64,000 bases of DNA from Dipteronia dyeriana (lineage: Eukaryota; Streptophyta; Magnoliopsida; Sapindales; Sapindaceae): assembly GCA_032871835.1 (NCBI GenBank), contig CM065296.1, positions 10,611,001 to 10,675,000 on the forward strand, in the 5' to 3' direction. The notes beneath the pieces are model-generated. The model was not told the DNA's origin. It ran no database searches and worked only from the letters and a program-made list of their open reading frames with translations. Within the stretch, counting starts at the first letter, position 1. Every line of letters starts with the position of its first letter. The translations under genes were made by a program, and so were the position numbers. Positions 22,308-35,100 of this stretch are shown here, piece by piece.

Positions 22308-24480
22308 GTGTCAAACAACATAGATGGGAGTCAATCCCCGTATGATGCTGGCACCCCACGTGGTGTTAACAACCCCAGTTTGGTAAACACCAGAATCACT
22401 GAAAGAGGCTTACCCTTTAGGACCACAACTTCCAGTAGAGAAGATGTAAAAACGTCAATTGATGTTGTTCCTGAAGTTTCCCTAGAAACGTTCCGTTAAA
22501 TACAAGAAACCCTATGAAGAGTCATCCAAGATGCCTCGAGACAGGAAATCAACATAACAGCCTCCACTAGTTTAACCTCACCATATCAGCTGTCTACTTT
22601 GGTGGTGGCCCCCAAGACATGTTTCAAGAAAGTGGCCATAACTCCAGACGCTCCGTAGAAATCAGCCATAGATAGGGCTAATCGTCATGAAAGGAGAGAA
22701 CATTCCTAAATGAGGGACGACTACCAAGATTGCCAGGATCATAGAAAATATGAAAGTCTAGAAAATCACGAGGCACAAGAACGAAGGAGGTTCGGTTTAC
22801 AGGCTGACATAGGGAAGTATCATGAAGGGGGAACAAGGTATGATCAGGAGGTTTCGATAGATAAGGATGCTCTACCCAGAAGACATAGGGAAATAACCCT
22901 TGCGGCTACATACAATCTCCGTGATGCCCAGATCACGAGTTGAGTTTCTAGGGATCCCTATGGCCTTACCATCCGTCATAGATTCTATAAGCATGGAGAG
23001 CCAAAGACTGAACAAGAGGTTTTGCTGATGAGAATATAAGCTCTGGAATAAAGGTAGAGTCGGGGAAATCTGTTGATTGGTAACTCTGGAGCCCATTTGT
23101 TGAATCCATAAGGTAAGTCTGCTTTTTAGAAAAGTTCAGAATGCCACATGTGGAGTAATTTAAGGCCAACACTGACCCTCAAGAGCACGTCAGAAGATAT
23201 CAGTGCATGATGGAGCAATACAATTATGACGATGCACTCATGTGTAAAGCGTTCCCTCAAACATTGGGGAATCAAGGATCTAGATGGTTTGGTGGCCTTA
23301 CCAGGGGATCAATCAGGTACTTTGTAGAATTGATACAAGCCTTCACCAGGCAGTTTATAGGGAACATCCAACTACGAAAATCAATATTCGTCTTGTCAAC
23401 TATGAAACAAAGGAAGAATGAGAAGTTGAAAGATTACTTGACCAGGTTCTCCTAAGAATTATCGGAGGCATAGGATCTCGATGATGACGCGGTAGTGTCT
23501 TCATTAGGGGTGGCCACGGTTTGGTTAAGCTGGCGGTTAAAAACCGAAATCGAAATTTAAAAATCGAAATTTAAAAATCGAAATGGAAACCAAAATCGAA
23601 ACCGAAACTGAAACCGGTGGTAAGAAAACTAGTAGGAAACTGGTTTGAGCCGGTTCGGTTATGGTTTGGCTTTCTTTAAAGATGACCAAAACCGGTAGTT
23701 TAACATCCGATTTATATTTTAAAAATCAAAACTTTACCAAAATCGACCCAAACCATCGGTTTAACCGAAACCGCCTAATCGACAGTTTCAAAACAGGTCC
23801 AAACCGGTTTGGACAGTTTCGGTTACGGTTTCTCCCCTCAACCAAATCGAAACCTTCGGTTTCTAACCGAAACTGAAACAGAACCAAACCATGGTCGCTC
23901 TTAGTCTGTATTCATCAACAACTTGTCGCACAACCAGTAATCACTTAGCCTAAGATAGAAGGGGTCGATCATGTATGTAAACATGGTGGATGATGTTGGG
24001 GGATACGCGATGGCTGAAAAAGAGTAGATAGCCAACGGAGGAGAGCGTATACATGGTGGCCGACCAAAATATAGCCATAAATCTAAGGATGGCAGTTTGA
24101 AAGGTAACGATAAATGGGATCAAAAGAATAATCCTGGAAAGAATAGGGATGGTTGTAAGAATGATGTCTAGAAGAGAGGTAAACCTTTCTAAAAGTAGTA
24201 CACCAATTACACCCTATTGGCTAGAAGGTAAGAGGTGATCTTGAATGTGATAGAAGATGAGAACCTGTATAAGAGATCCTCAAAGCAATCCAACTTCGTA
24301 AGGAGGGATACCACCAAATACTGTTGGTTTCATCGAGAAAACATTCATGGGACCTCAAAATGCTACCAGGTGAGGAGTTACATTGAGAAGTTGATCAGAG
24401 AAGGACATCTTAAAGATGTGGTCTTGAGAGATAGGGTTGATCATCAGAAAGATCCCTTGTAAGGTGACCATAATATAAAT
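22308..24480 (+). pseudogene. gag of the Tat-type gypsy element
   Basis: A gag-like region with many stops. The capsid part at 23207-23455 has the ALMCKAFPQTL..SRWF..L pattern of plant retrotransposon gag. The late part at 24300-24440 contains YCWFHRENIHGTSKCYQ and an IEKLIREGHLKDVV block, the His/Cys motif usual before the protease in this lineage. Between them, 23505-23903 is a hAT-like MITE; joining the flanks minus one 8-bp duplication restores the reading frame. The 5' start is uncertain. Confidence 0.7.
23505..23903. mobile_element. hAT-like MITE inserted in gypsy gag, 399 bp
   Basis: The left terminus TAGGGGTGGCCACGGTTTGG matches the reverse complement of the right terminus, TAAGAGCGACCATGGTTTGG. 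All differences are G/A or C/T type. The body is built of degenerate AACCGAAAC / CGGTTTCGG blocks in both orientations. Flanking 8-mers GTCTTCAT (23497-23504) and GTCTGTAT (23904-23911) match at six of eight positions. Removing the element and one 8-mer rejoins the gag frame. TAGGGGTGGC-type ends and 8-bp duplications are typical of hAT elements. Confidence 0.8.
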
Positions 24481-24689
24481 GACAGCCCTAGAAAAGATTC
24501 AGATAATGGACAGATCAATACCATCTTTGGCGGACCTTACACATGAAAAAGTAGTCGGGAGAGAATGACTGAAGTCCTAGAAACAATAGATGGTCAAAGA
24601 AATTTAGAGATAAAAAACATAAAAAACTTAAGCAAGGTTGGGATCCCATAGTGTTCTCCAAATCTGACACTTATGGATTAGAAGTCAGG

Positions 24690-27600
24690 CCAAATGATGC
24701 AATTGTAGTATCAATCTGTGTGACCCATAGGGAAGTAGGAACAATACTAATCGACAACGGAAGCTCAACGGATATCCTAAGCATGGGAGTGTCTGACTAA
24801 CAGGGATTACAAAGAAAGGATCTACAACCGTTTATGATCTCGCTCAAAGGCTTTAGAGGAGCAGAAACGAGGTCATTGGGGCAGTAAAGTTGCCTGTAGA
24901 GATCGGGAGTTACCCCTATATGAAAACAGTATTCCTTGACTTCATGATTGTAGATGTGGAAAATTGGCCCCACAACGCTTTGTTAGGAAGGTTATTCTTA
25001 AACAAGTCAAAGGATGTGACCACAATATATGCCCTAATCGTAAAATTCCAAACAGAAGCCGAAGTGGGAGTTATGAAAGCTCTCAAGAGTGGGCAAGAAA
25101 GGCAAACCTAACTGTGTACAGAGAGAAAATAGAGTCAGGAGTAATGCAAATGGACCTTTTGGAATATAAGAGTGACCTGAAGATGGAAGAGGGAGAAGCT
25201 AGAGAAGAAACACCGACTCGGTTCGACCTGGACCCAAAAGAGGAGCCTCTAAGAGATGGTAAAAGCCAAGAATGAACCAACCATGAAGTGTTTGATGACA
25301 ACAACCTTGATTAGATAATAAAGCTGGGAGCCCGGCCGACGGAGCAAGTCCTAAATGAGATGGTTGACCTATTGAGAGAGTACAAAGATGTGTTTGCATG
25401 GAAGCATAAAGACATGCCAAGAATCAATGCTAAAGTAATCTACCACTACCTGGCAGTTGACCCCGATCGAAAACCAGTTATCTAAAAAAGAAGGCGGTTC
25501 AACCCTGAGAGAAGCCAGGCAATCAAAAAAGAGGTAAAGAAATTGTTGGTAGTATGATCTATAAGGGAAGTATAGGACCCCGAATGGATTGTCAATGTGG
25601 TACTCATAAAGAAGAATAATGGGCAATGAAATATGAGTGTAGATTTGACTGATATTAACAAAGCATGCCTAAATGGTTGCTTCTCCTTACCTCAAATTGG
25701 CCAGCTAGTCGATGCGATAGTAGGACACAAACTGCTAAGTTTCATGATGCCTAATCGGGATACAACCAAATCAGGATGTTCAAACCAGATGAAGAAAAAG
25801 CCTAATTTACAACTGATCAAGGGCTATACTACTATAAAGTGATGCCCTTAGGTCGTAAGAATGTTGGGGCAACATACCAAAGATTGGTAAATATGATGTT
25901 TGCCTAACAAATCGGCATAAATATAGAGGTATACGTGGATGACATGTTGACTAAGAGCACAACGGGCAGAAAGTATGCAACAGATCTTAGGGAAACTTTC
26001 GGGGTACTGAGAAACTTTGGAATGAAGCTCAACCCAAATAAGTGTGTGTTCGAGGTGCCTTCAAGAAGATTCTTCTGCTATCATGTCCAGCAAAGAGGGT
26101 TTGAATTGAATCCAGAAAAAGATAAAAGCACTGGAGAAGATGAGGTCCCCGAGTACCCTGAAGGAAATTCAAAGGCTAATAGGCTGTTTGGTGTCTCTGA
26201 ATCGATTCATTATTAAATCAACAGACAAATGCTTACCCCTTTTAATAGCAATAAAAAAGGGCAAAGAAGTGGAGTGGAATGATGAGTGTGAGCGGGCCTG
26301 TCAGAAGATCAAGTAGTACCTAGGTAAAACACCAATCATGTTAAAACCCATAGAAGGAGAAATGCTATACTTATATTTTCCAGTCACAGCTGTAACAACA
26401 GGGTCGATACTGGTCAGGATAGACGAAAGAGTGTAGAAACTAGTATATTACACCAGCAAGGCTTTGCTATCAGCGGAAACAAGATACTCAGCAGATGGCA
26501 TTAGCATTGGTAACTGCAGCAAGGAAATTGAGACCTTACTTTCATACCCGTAAAATTGAAGTTTATACAGACTACCCACTTAATCAAATTTTATCAAAAC
26601 CAAAACTATCTGGGAGGCTTACGAAATGGGCAATAGAGCTGAGTGAATTTGACATCGCATACTTGCCAAAAGCCGTAATAGTCAAGTAGTGGCTGGCCTG
26701 ATTAACGAGTTTGCTAAGCCAAACAAAGAGGTAATCAGGATGCTTAGGGACAGAGAAAAGAAAGAATTTTTCTAGAAGTTGCATGTTAATTGATCATCAA
26801 AAATGTATGGTAGCGGGGCAAGTATAGTGGTATCCACCATTGAAAGTGACCAGGTAGAATATACCCTACGGTTTGACTTCAAAGCTACCAACAACATGGC
26901 CGAATATGAGACACTCTTAGTAGGACTCAGGGTCTGTACAACATTAGGAGCGGACGAGCTTGAAATATTCAGTGACTCATAAGTTGTAGTCAACCAAATC
27001 ATGGATGAATACCAGGCGAAGGATAACAATATGGCCGCCTACTTAGAGATAGCCAGGATTTTACTTAAGAGATTCAAGGCCTATAGAATAACTCAGATAT
27101 CAAGAGAGAAAAATGAGATGGCCGATGCTTTGTCAAATTTAGCATCAGTAACCATAATAATATGGTTGAAAACAATCACGGTGGCTCATCTTGAGAAACC
27201 CAACGTTGAAGTAAAATGCCTCAAGTATAGAATCACCAGATACTCCATGGTTGAGGGAGAACTTTATAGAAGATGATTGTCAAAGGTTTTACAAAGATGT
27301 GTCTGCCTGGTGGAAGAGAGACAGATACTAACAAGCATCCAAAGATGGTTGTGTCAAAACCTTACTGGGGGTAAAAGTCTGGCACATAAGACCCTTAGGT
27401 AAGGTTTTTATTGACCAACCATATTCTAGGATGCACAACTAGTAGCATAATAGTGTGGCAAATGCCAAAGAATAGCCAATGACATCAAGCGGTTGCCTGA
27501 ACAGTTGAAGAACTTGACATCACCTTGGCCATTTACAATGTAGGGACTGGATGTGATTGGCCCAACACCAACAGTAAGTAAAGAAGGTGTAAAACATGCC

Positions 27601-28345
27601 ATTGTGGCGATGGATTATTTTACAAAGTGGACGGAAATAGAAGCACTAGTACACATAATAGAAGCAAACACAAGCGACTTTGTAAATAAAAATATCATCT
27701 ACCGATATGAAATCCCGGATACAATTGTCACTGACAACTAGACCCAATTAGACGGTGATAACTTCAAAGGAATGTTCCAAGATTTCCATATCAAGAACTA
27801 CTATGCCAAACCAGCCCATCTCTAGACTAATGGTCAAACAGAAGTAATGAATAAGATAATCAAACATACCCTGAAGGCTAAACTCGATGCTAAAAATAGG
27901 AATTGGGTAGATAAGCTGAATGAAGTACTATGGGCTTATCAAACCACAGAAAGAACTTTAACGGTAGAAACTCCTTATTTGCTAGTATTAAAGACCGAAA
28001 CGGTAATCTCAATCGAAGTGATCCATGATTCCCTAAGGGTACAACTTTACCATCTGGATAAAAATATAGTTATGCTAGGACAAAACCTAGATGAGCTGGA
28101 AGAAACGAGGGACTTGTCGAGGGTAAGGAATGCTGCCTACCACAAAGGGCAGCCATATATTACAACTCATATCTGGATAAGAAGATTTCAGCTCAAGAAT
28201 TTAGTTCTCATGAGTGTGTCCCTCAAAACAAAAGAGAAAGCAGCATAATCATTAGTAGATAAGTGGGAAGGACCCTATCAGGTGGTTGGGTTAGCCGGCC
28301 ATAGAGCATACCGCCTAACCCAACCTGAACTGGGAGAACTGCCCT
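24690..28345 (+). pseudogene. pol of the Tat-type gypsy element
   Basis: The protease near 24740-24800 has TILIDNGSSTDIL. Reverse transcriptase lies at about 25330-26250, with the catalytic YVDDM at about 25930. The first RNase H is near 26440-26690 (TRYSADGISIG region, then YTDYPLNQI). The second RNase H is at 26790-27160 (NMAEYETLLVG, IFSDS, NEMADALSNLAS). Integrase lies at 27430-28340, with VAMDYFTKW, IVTDN and GQTEVMNK supplying D, D and E, and the tail block KWEGPYQVV. Many stops and frame changes are present. Catalytic residues survive, so decay looks recent to moderate rather than ancient. Confidence 0.8.
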
Positions 28346-30564
28346 GACCATGCAATGCGTAATATTCTCGGTCATGTACCAAATATTGGTGGCTTTGGAT
28401 TTCAAGGCTACTTGAGCCACATGACAACAATATTCATCCTTTCTAGTCCACCTAGATGGAATATTACTATTTCTAGGACCCATGGGTTCATTTTCTCTAA
28501 AATTCAAAGGTGCATGCATTTTGGCTATTCTAAGCATATTCTTCTCAATCATGCTTTCAAAACGACACAACTTAATAAATTTAAAATAATCCGGCCTTAT
28601 GTGACCTTCAATACCATAATAATGACAAATGAGAGTAAAGTAAGAATTCATACCATATCCTTGTGCAAGCATGGAAGACTTCCCTCTCCTTTGAGTTGTC
28701 CTTTGGTGTTGAGCCGAATCTCTTCTTTAAGACATCCTTTGTGGTTGATCCAAATTAGCTTCCCTTATTGATTGTGGGTGAAAAATCCTTTGTTGACTTT
28801 GAGAGTTCATTGGAAGTTGAGGTCTTGTTTGATGAGCTCTAGCTTTTGGTGGATGAGCTTTAGCTTGAGACTTTGTTTGAGCCTTCATTTGAGCTTGCTT
28901 TGATGATTCTCCAACTTCATTCGATATCATTTGTTGGTGTGAACCTTGAACCTCTCTAACATCTTGACTCTTGACAAAGATGGCCTTCTTTGAGGAAGTG
29001 GCTTCCTTGCCTTCCACATATTCTAAGCCCGTTTTATCATTAGGACTCTTCTCACATGATAGCATCTTGTCAAGTTTCTCAGTTACGGACGTCATCTTGG
29101 TAACAAATTCTTTTGCTTTCCTAAGTTCAATCTTCAAGTTCTCTTCGCTCTTCTTAGTAATCACAAGCTCCAATTTCAAGCTCTCTTCTAACTATTTTCC
29201 ACTATTTACTTTCTCACTCAAGTGAGTTATCTTGAAAGTCAACTCTAGATTCTTTTTTTCCAACTCTTGAATCTCCTTCTTCTTTTCAATCTAGACTTTT
29301 AAAAAAACTTCATAAAGTCTACATAGTCCATTTCCTCATCAATCTCAAAACTAGAGTTAGAGGAGGTACTCTCATCACTAGAGTCGTCTGTTTCTTCCTT
29401 ATCTTTCACAACTTCCTTGCCATTATGAGATGTTGTGAAGGCAATGAAGTTTGTAACTTTATCTTCATCATCCAAAGATTTTTCTTCCTCTTCTAAGTTT
29501 TCACTATCGCTCCAAGTGGCTGCCATCGCCTTCCCCTTCTTCTTTTTCATCAAATTTGCACATTCTGGAGCAATGTGACCAAAGCCACTGCATTCATAGC
29601 ATTGAATGCCCTTTTTGGGGTCACTTTCTTGAGACTTTTCCATCTTCTTGAAAGGAGTTTTATTTTTCACTTCCTTTCCCTTGGAATCAAATCCTTTCCT
29701 CTCAAACTTAATGAATTTCTTGAATCTTTTAACCATGCGGGTCATTTATTCATTCGAGTGTTCCTCCTCTTCTTCAACCTTGGTGGTCTTCAAGGCAATA
29801 CTCTTTTGCTTCTTTGGAGGTGTGGGTGTGGTGTTCCATCTTGACTCATAAGCTATAAGTCTTCCAATGACTTCACTTGGCTTTATATTGTTGTATTTAC
29901 TATTCTCTTCAAGTGCCGTCACCTTTGATTCGAACATTGATGGAAGTGGCCTCATAATATTTTGCTTGATTCTCTTATCCGAATAGGGGTCACCAAGTTG
30001 ATGGCTTTGGTTAACGATATCCATCAACTTCACTTAGCATTCATGCTCCTCCATCCTAATCATCTCAAATTGCATTTGGAGGGCTTGGAGCTTTGAGTCC
30101 TTGACTACTTCGGTTTCCTCATGAGCCGCTTGATGAATGTCCCAAGCCTCTTTTGCAATCCTAGTGTTTTGGACCAACTTGTATTGATTATCGTCCGTGG
30201 TGCAAAGGATGGCATTCATAACCTTGTTGTTCCACTTGGAAGCTTCAAACTCTTGGGTACTCTAACTAGACTTGGGCTTAAGAGCTTCTACACCATCGTC
30301 AGTGGTCATTGTTGGAGGAGTATACCCATCTTCAATAGCCATCCATGCACGATCATCTATTTGGCTAAGATAGGCTTCCATCTTGCCCTTCAAAGAAGCA
30401 TAATTCACCTCATTTAGCAAAGAGGGTCTTATGCTTGAGGCTGCCCTATGACTACTATCGTTTCCACTCAAAGTGTTTGAGGGTAATGAATGTAATGCAA
30501 ATGCAATGTCAAAAAAAAAACAATCAAACTGCACCAAGCACGACACACACAGAGCACAGATCAC
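28346..30564 (-). pseudogene. gag (and start of pol) of the SIRE-like copia element
   Basis: Minus strand. 30450-30262 holds the N-terminal block NYASLKGKMEAYL..IDDRAWMAIEDGY. 30219-29746 holds the UBN2-like domain (NTRIAKEAWDI, LQALQMQFEMIRMEE, SEVIGRLIAYE). 29745-29299 holds the CCHC knuckle CYECSGFGHIAPEC and an acidic tail. 29260-28727 is Lys/Glu-rich with heptad repeats, a probable coiled coil. A second His/Cys-like patch, CHYYGIEGHIRPD, occurs near 28620. Stops occur near 30031, 29748, 29297 and 28725 but the frame is largely kept. The sequence breaks off at about 28346. Confidence 0.8.
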
Positions 30565-30587
30565 CTAAGTATATCTAGGAACCTGCT

Positions 30588-30597
30588 TTGATACCAA
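30588..30597 (-). other. Primer binding site (initiator Met-tRNA) of the copia element
   Basis: On the minus strand, TGGTATCAAAGC follows the LTR end ..GGAATTTCA after two bases. TGGTATCAGAGC is the standard complement of plant initiator Met-tRNA; this copy has one change. Confidence 0.8.
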
Positions 30598-30598
30598 T

Positions 30599-32131
30599 TG
30601 AAATTCCTTAGAAAGTGTGTGTCTATAACCTATGGGGGTGAATAGGTTTTAAGCCGATGATTACCAATTTTACGAATTAATCAATATTATCAAATCTACC
30701 TCATTCTAGTAAGTGTTCAAATAAAAGACAATAAACATAAAGCAATAACAACACGCAATATATATATGGAAACCCTCCAAATGGAAAAAACCACTGTCTG
30801 TACAGTGCACCACACTCAATCCTCAAAATCCACTATTGAGTGAAAGTTTACAACCTATGTTGACCTCCCATCTAACCCTCCAATTACTAACCCTTTCACA
30901 CTACCCAGAAGACCTTAATAGTGATTTTAGATCACCAACCTTGTGCACTAACCACATAGCCACAAGTTTAATCAATAATGAAGAGATAATGGCAACCTAT
31001 GTGAATACGCAAGAATATTCTATATGCAAAAATGCTAGGTCAAGACATTCATGCTTATCTAGGATTAAAGATGACAATTAAAGCAACTCCTAGATATCAA
31101 TGTTTTAAATGCAAAGGTAAGAAGAATTAGCTAGAAGGGTATAACGGTCCTAAATCCTAGCTATCACAAATCAATACTTCTCAACCAACAACCAATACAC
31201 AAGCATGTCAAAAAAGCTATTAAACATATAAGCATACATTTAATTTGCAATAAACACTAAAAACTAGGTATACATGACTTAGTAATGAAAATATAAAGTC
31301 TAGAGCATGTAGAAATTACCTAGTTAAGAATAAGGTGATGTTCCATGCTTAGATGATCCTAGAAATAAACTAGATGACCATGAGATGAAGTTGGGTTGAG
31401 TAACAATGAGTGTTTGGGAGTCTTTCTCTCTCTAGAAAAGCTAGGATACTTAAAAATGGCTTCTTGTACTCAACCACAACAAAGAGAAAAAAAGAGAACA
31501 TATATATATGGTGCCCTACACAAAACGGCATTGTTTTGGACGAAGGGTAACTAAATCCCATCATGACCGCTGGCTAAACCGCGGTACAGGTAAGTGTCCA
31601 TACCGCGGTACAGAGAGCGGTGCATCGTCTGGACAACACTGCTCTGTTGACCGCTGTGCATGCAAGTGCACCGATCACGGTCAGGATAGCATACGATGGC
31701 TAGGAAACTTTGCTTGGAAGACCGCTGTGAATGCAAGTTTCACAGGCCGCAGAAGCAGCAGCGTACAACCACTGGAGAACACCGTTGTGCAGACTGCGGC
31801 GGAGGTAATGCACATGGAGAATTTTGAACCGCGGTATAGAGGAAAAAATTCTCTTTTAAGGCACACAAGATGCATCAAACACCTAAGAAAGAGTTAAGAC
31901 ACAAAAGGGACACAAGAAGGAAAATAAGCAAGCATGCAAGATGATCAAGACATGCATGAGAGTGTGTGTGTGTGTGTGCACTAATACCTCTTCAATAAAG
32001 GTTAAGCAAGTGATTTTGCCTTTAAATCTTGAGCTAGGTCTTGAGCAATGATGACCTAAAGTACCTTTACACATTAATTCCTAAATGTGGTTGTAAACGA
32101 AATGAGCCAACCAAAAACCGAGGAACTTACA
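30599..32131 (-). repeat. 5' LTR of the SIRE-like copia element, short type (1533 bp)
   Basis: On the minus strand it starts TGTAAGTTCC and ends GGAATTTCA (TG..CA). It contains a GC-rich cluster of CCGCGGTACAG-type motifs at about 31560-31840 in otherwise AT-rich DNA. It is close in length and content to the solo LTR at 42053-43579. Confidence 0.85.
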
Positions 32132-35100
32132 CAGTTATATTATAATTTTCGGACCTTATTACTTTGGAGTAATTTTAAATTACAATTGAGGATGTATTTA
32201 GGTCTGATTTTTAGTAATATAGTTTTAGAGCCATAATTGAATCAGGATATAAATTTTCGTGAATTTTGGAGACATAGAAGTATTTTAATTATTTGGACAT
32301 ATTTGATGTTTAAGCAATAATGTTTAGCCTGACAGTCATGAACTTTAGGTGTTGTAGTAATTTTAATTCTCAAACGAGAAAAGATAAAATTCTGATTTTA
32401 GGCATAAGAATAAATTACTAGTGTATTAGTCTATAAATAAAATTTTAGAATTTTTCGTGGTTTGGAGGATTGTTAAACTTTTATACGAAGTCTGATTGAA
32501 AGATCAAAATTTATGCTATCAGGATTGACCCTTGTGTGTTTAGAAAATTATAGAAAATTATAGCTATTTGATTAAATTATGATATTTTGAGGGAAGTTAG
32601 TAATCTTATCTTTGGATTTATAGACTAAGCCTTGCAATTTGAAATTTCCCTTAAAAAGCGTGTCTATAAACCTAGAAGGGGGGGGGGGGGGGGGGGGGTT
32701 AATAAAGTTAGTAACCAATTTTTTCTTGATTAGTCAATATTTAAAATTCACCTAATAAAACAAACATACAACATCAAGTGTAACAATACGGAATTAAAAT
32801 TAACACAAGATGTATACATGGAAAACCCTCCAGATGAGAAAAAATCACGGGATGTTAAGTGCACTGCACTCGATCGCAGAAATCCACTATATGAGTAAAG
32901 GTTACACCATCAAGTGATTCTCGAACTCTCACTCTCGACAACCTCAGTCTATAGCCACCACCACTAACCACTCTTGGTTCAACCCCTAGTGATATCCCCT
33001 GATACACTCCTCTTGGCATGATTGTCTCCTACTCTACCCCATGGGCCATTTATAGTAGCACCCGACCAATTACTTGCTAACCCTTCCTTTGGTTGCAAGA
33101 CTTGAATTGCTTGTGCACTACACACCAGTAGCCACAAGACTTAATTCTCGATAAAGAGATCAACAACCTATGTGAATATAAAAAAATATTCTAAATGTAA
33201 ATAATGCTAGGCAACACTAAATGCTTATCTAGGAATTCAAGAATGTCACTAAGTACAATTCCTAGATATCAATGTATATATGAATGCTCATAAAGACTTA
33301 ACTAGATGTGAATATGCAATGTTACAATCTAGTTATAAAAAAAAGTCATTTCAACATATGTTGTCATTAAGCATGACATGGTCAATAAATGTAATCATCA
33401 AAATGCAATCAATATGACCTAATCAATATCTAAATGCAAAGCATAGAGATTTAACTAGAAGGGTAAAATTGTCATAAATGCTAGCTATCACTAATCCCTA
33501 CTCTCAACCAACAACCAATAACACAAGCATGTGATAAATGCAATCAAACATAAGAACATGCATTTAATTAACAATAAAAGCTAAACCTAGGAATACATGT
33601 CAGAAGAATGAAAAGAGGCAATCTAGAACATGTAAAAGTTACCTAGTCAAGAAACATATGAAGACCCATGCTTGGAAGATGAATGATGATGCTATATGTG
33701 CATGAATGAGAATTTGGTTGAGTAAAAGCTTATTCTTGGAGCTCTCCCTCTCTAGGAGTCAATTTCTCTCTCTTGGGGATTTAATTTCAGAGCTCTAGAT
33801 CTGATTTGAGAAGAAGATTATATATATAAGATGATATATATAAGGTGTAAAAATGAGTTGCACAAGAAAAGACATTTTTACCCAAATCAGGTTTTTCACT
33901 ACAGGTTTCGCACCAGGAGGGGGCAAAATTTTTGGGAGCGAAAATTGCTGCCAAGTTTTTTGCTACTCATTTCGCACCAGGAGGGGGCGAAAAGTTGAGT
34001 GAAATCCGCTCTCAACACTCCACCTTGAAATTCAAGCATATCAAAACATGACCAAACGACTTTGAAACCTTTCGTATAATATACCGTTGGAAAGGTATGG
34101 AGGTCTAATTTCTATTAAAATTAACAAAATATGATTTGGATTAATATAGAAAAATTTATGGTCAAATGAGTGATTAAAGGTCAGAAACGGACAACAACAG
34201 AGATGCCCTATTTTTATGGTCACATTGGAGATTTCAAAAACTAATCCAAACGGTCATGAAATATTACGAATAATATACCGTTTGAAAGGTATGGGTGTCT
34301 AGTTTGTACAAAAATTTTCAAAACTCATTTTGAAGTAATGTACAAAATGTTATAGTCATACGACCATACAAAGGTCAGTTTTGAAAATCATTAAAATCTT
34401 TGAAATCCACTCTTTTGAAACTAGACACCTTACTCCATATAACCAAACCTATAGAAGAATAAGATATTCTCAAATGGTCACTCAACACACTAAGACAAGT
34501 ACATCATCGTGTAAGCATTAATGTTTCTGATCAAACAATGAAAAATCAATCAAACATATAGCAATCACCACACTTAAGACTAAGAATGAAATGCATGATA
34601 ACACATGCAACAACTCAAAAACATGATGTGTGTGTATGTACAATAACAAATGCATGCCAAAATAGATGCATATATATGAAATGTGAGTGTGTTCAACTAA
34701 ATCTCTTCACAAAGAATTAGGCACAAGTAAACTACCTCTTAAAGCTCACCGGGATCTTGGGCGCTTGTCATTGAAAGCCTAAGCTACCCATTACACATTG
34801 AATCCCAAATATGGTTTATCATGAAATAAACCAATCAAAATCAGAGGTCCTTACAAAATTTTTTGAGGCCCTTAAGATTTTCGAATTACTAACATTTGAG
34901 CACTGAAATCTTTTTTTTTTTTGAAAACTCTTCATGAAAACGAACAAAAAAATATTTTTAAAGTTGAGTTAGATCTCTTTTATTTGGTTGGTTTAATTGA
35001 GGGATTATATTCTATATGTTTAGGTTTCTCTCGTGATTTCCCAATATCATTAGCGAAACCTTAAACTTGCTCGTCGGAGGTAAGTATATTTTCTTGTTTT

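Larger units (their letters stand above)
22308..28345 (+). mobile_element. Ty3/gypsy retrotransposon, Tat-type, 3'-truncated
   Basis: Gag, protease, reverse transcriptase, RNase H, a second RNase H and integrase occur in that order on the plus strand. The second, archaeal-like RNase H between RNase H and integrase is a marker of the Tat lineage. The element stops abruptly at about 28345, a few codons after the integrase tail block KWEGPYQVV, where minus-strand copia gag begins. The 3' UTR and 3' LTR are missing. Confidence 0.8.
28346..32131 (-). mobile_element. 5' half of a SIRE-like copia element
   Basis: In minus-strand order the element has a 5' LTR (32131-30599), a primer binding site, and a long gag, and is then cut at about 28346 just as the pol frame begins. 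No reverse transcriptase, integrase or 3' LTR follows. The gag style (UBN2-type domain, CCHC knuckle, long coiled-coil tail) resembles SIRE-type copia elements. Its LTR belongs to the same family as the three solo LTRs at 32640, 42053 and 44234. Confidence 0.8.

Noticed and set aside
31508..31897. 129-codon Cys/Arg-rich open frame
   Set aside because: Lies in the equivalent GC-rich cluster of the copia 5' LTR, with mirror-image open frames on the other strand.
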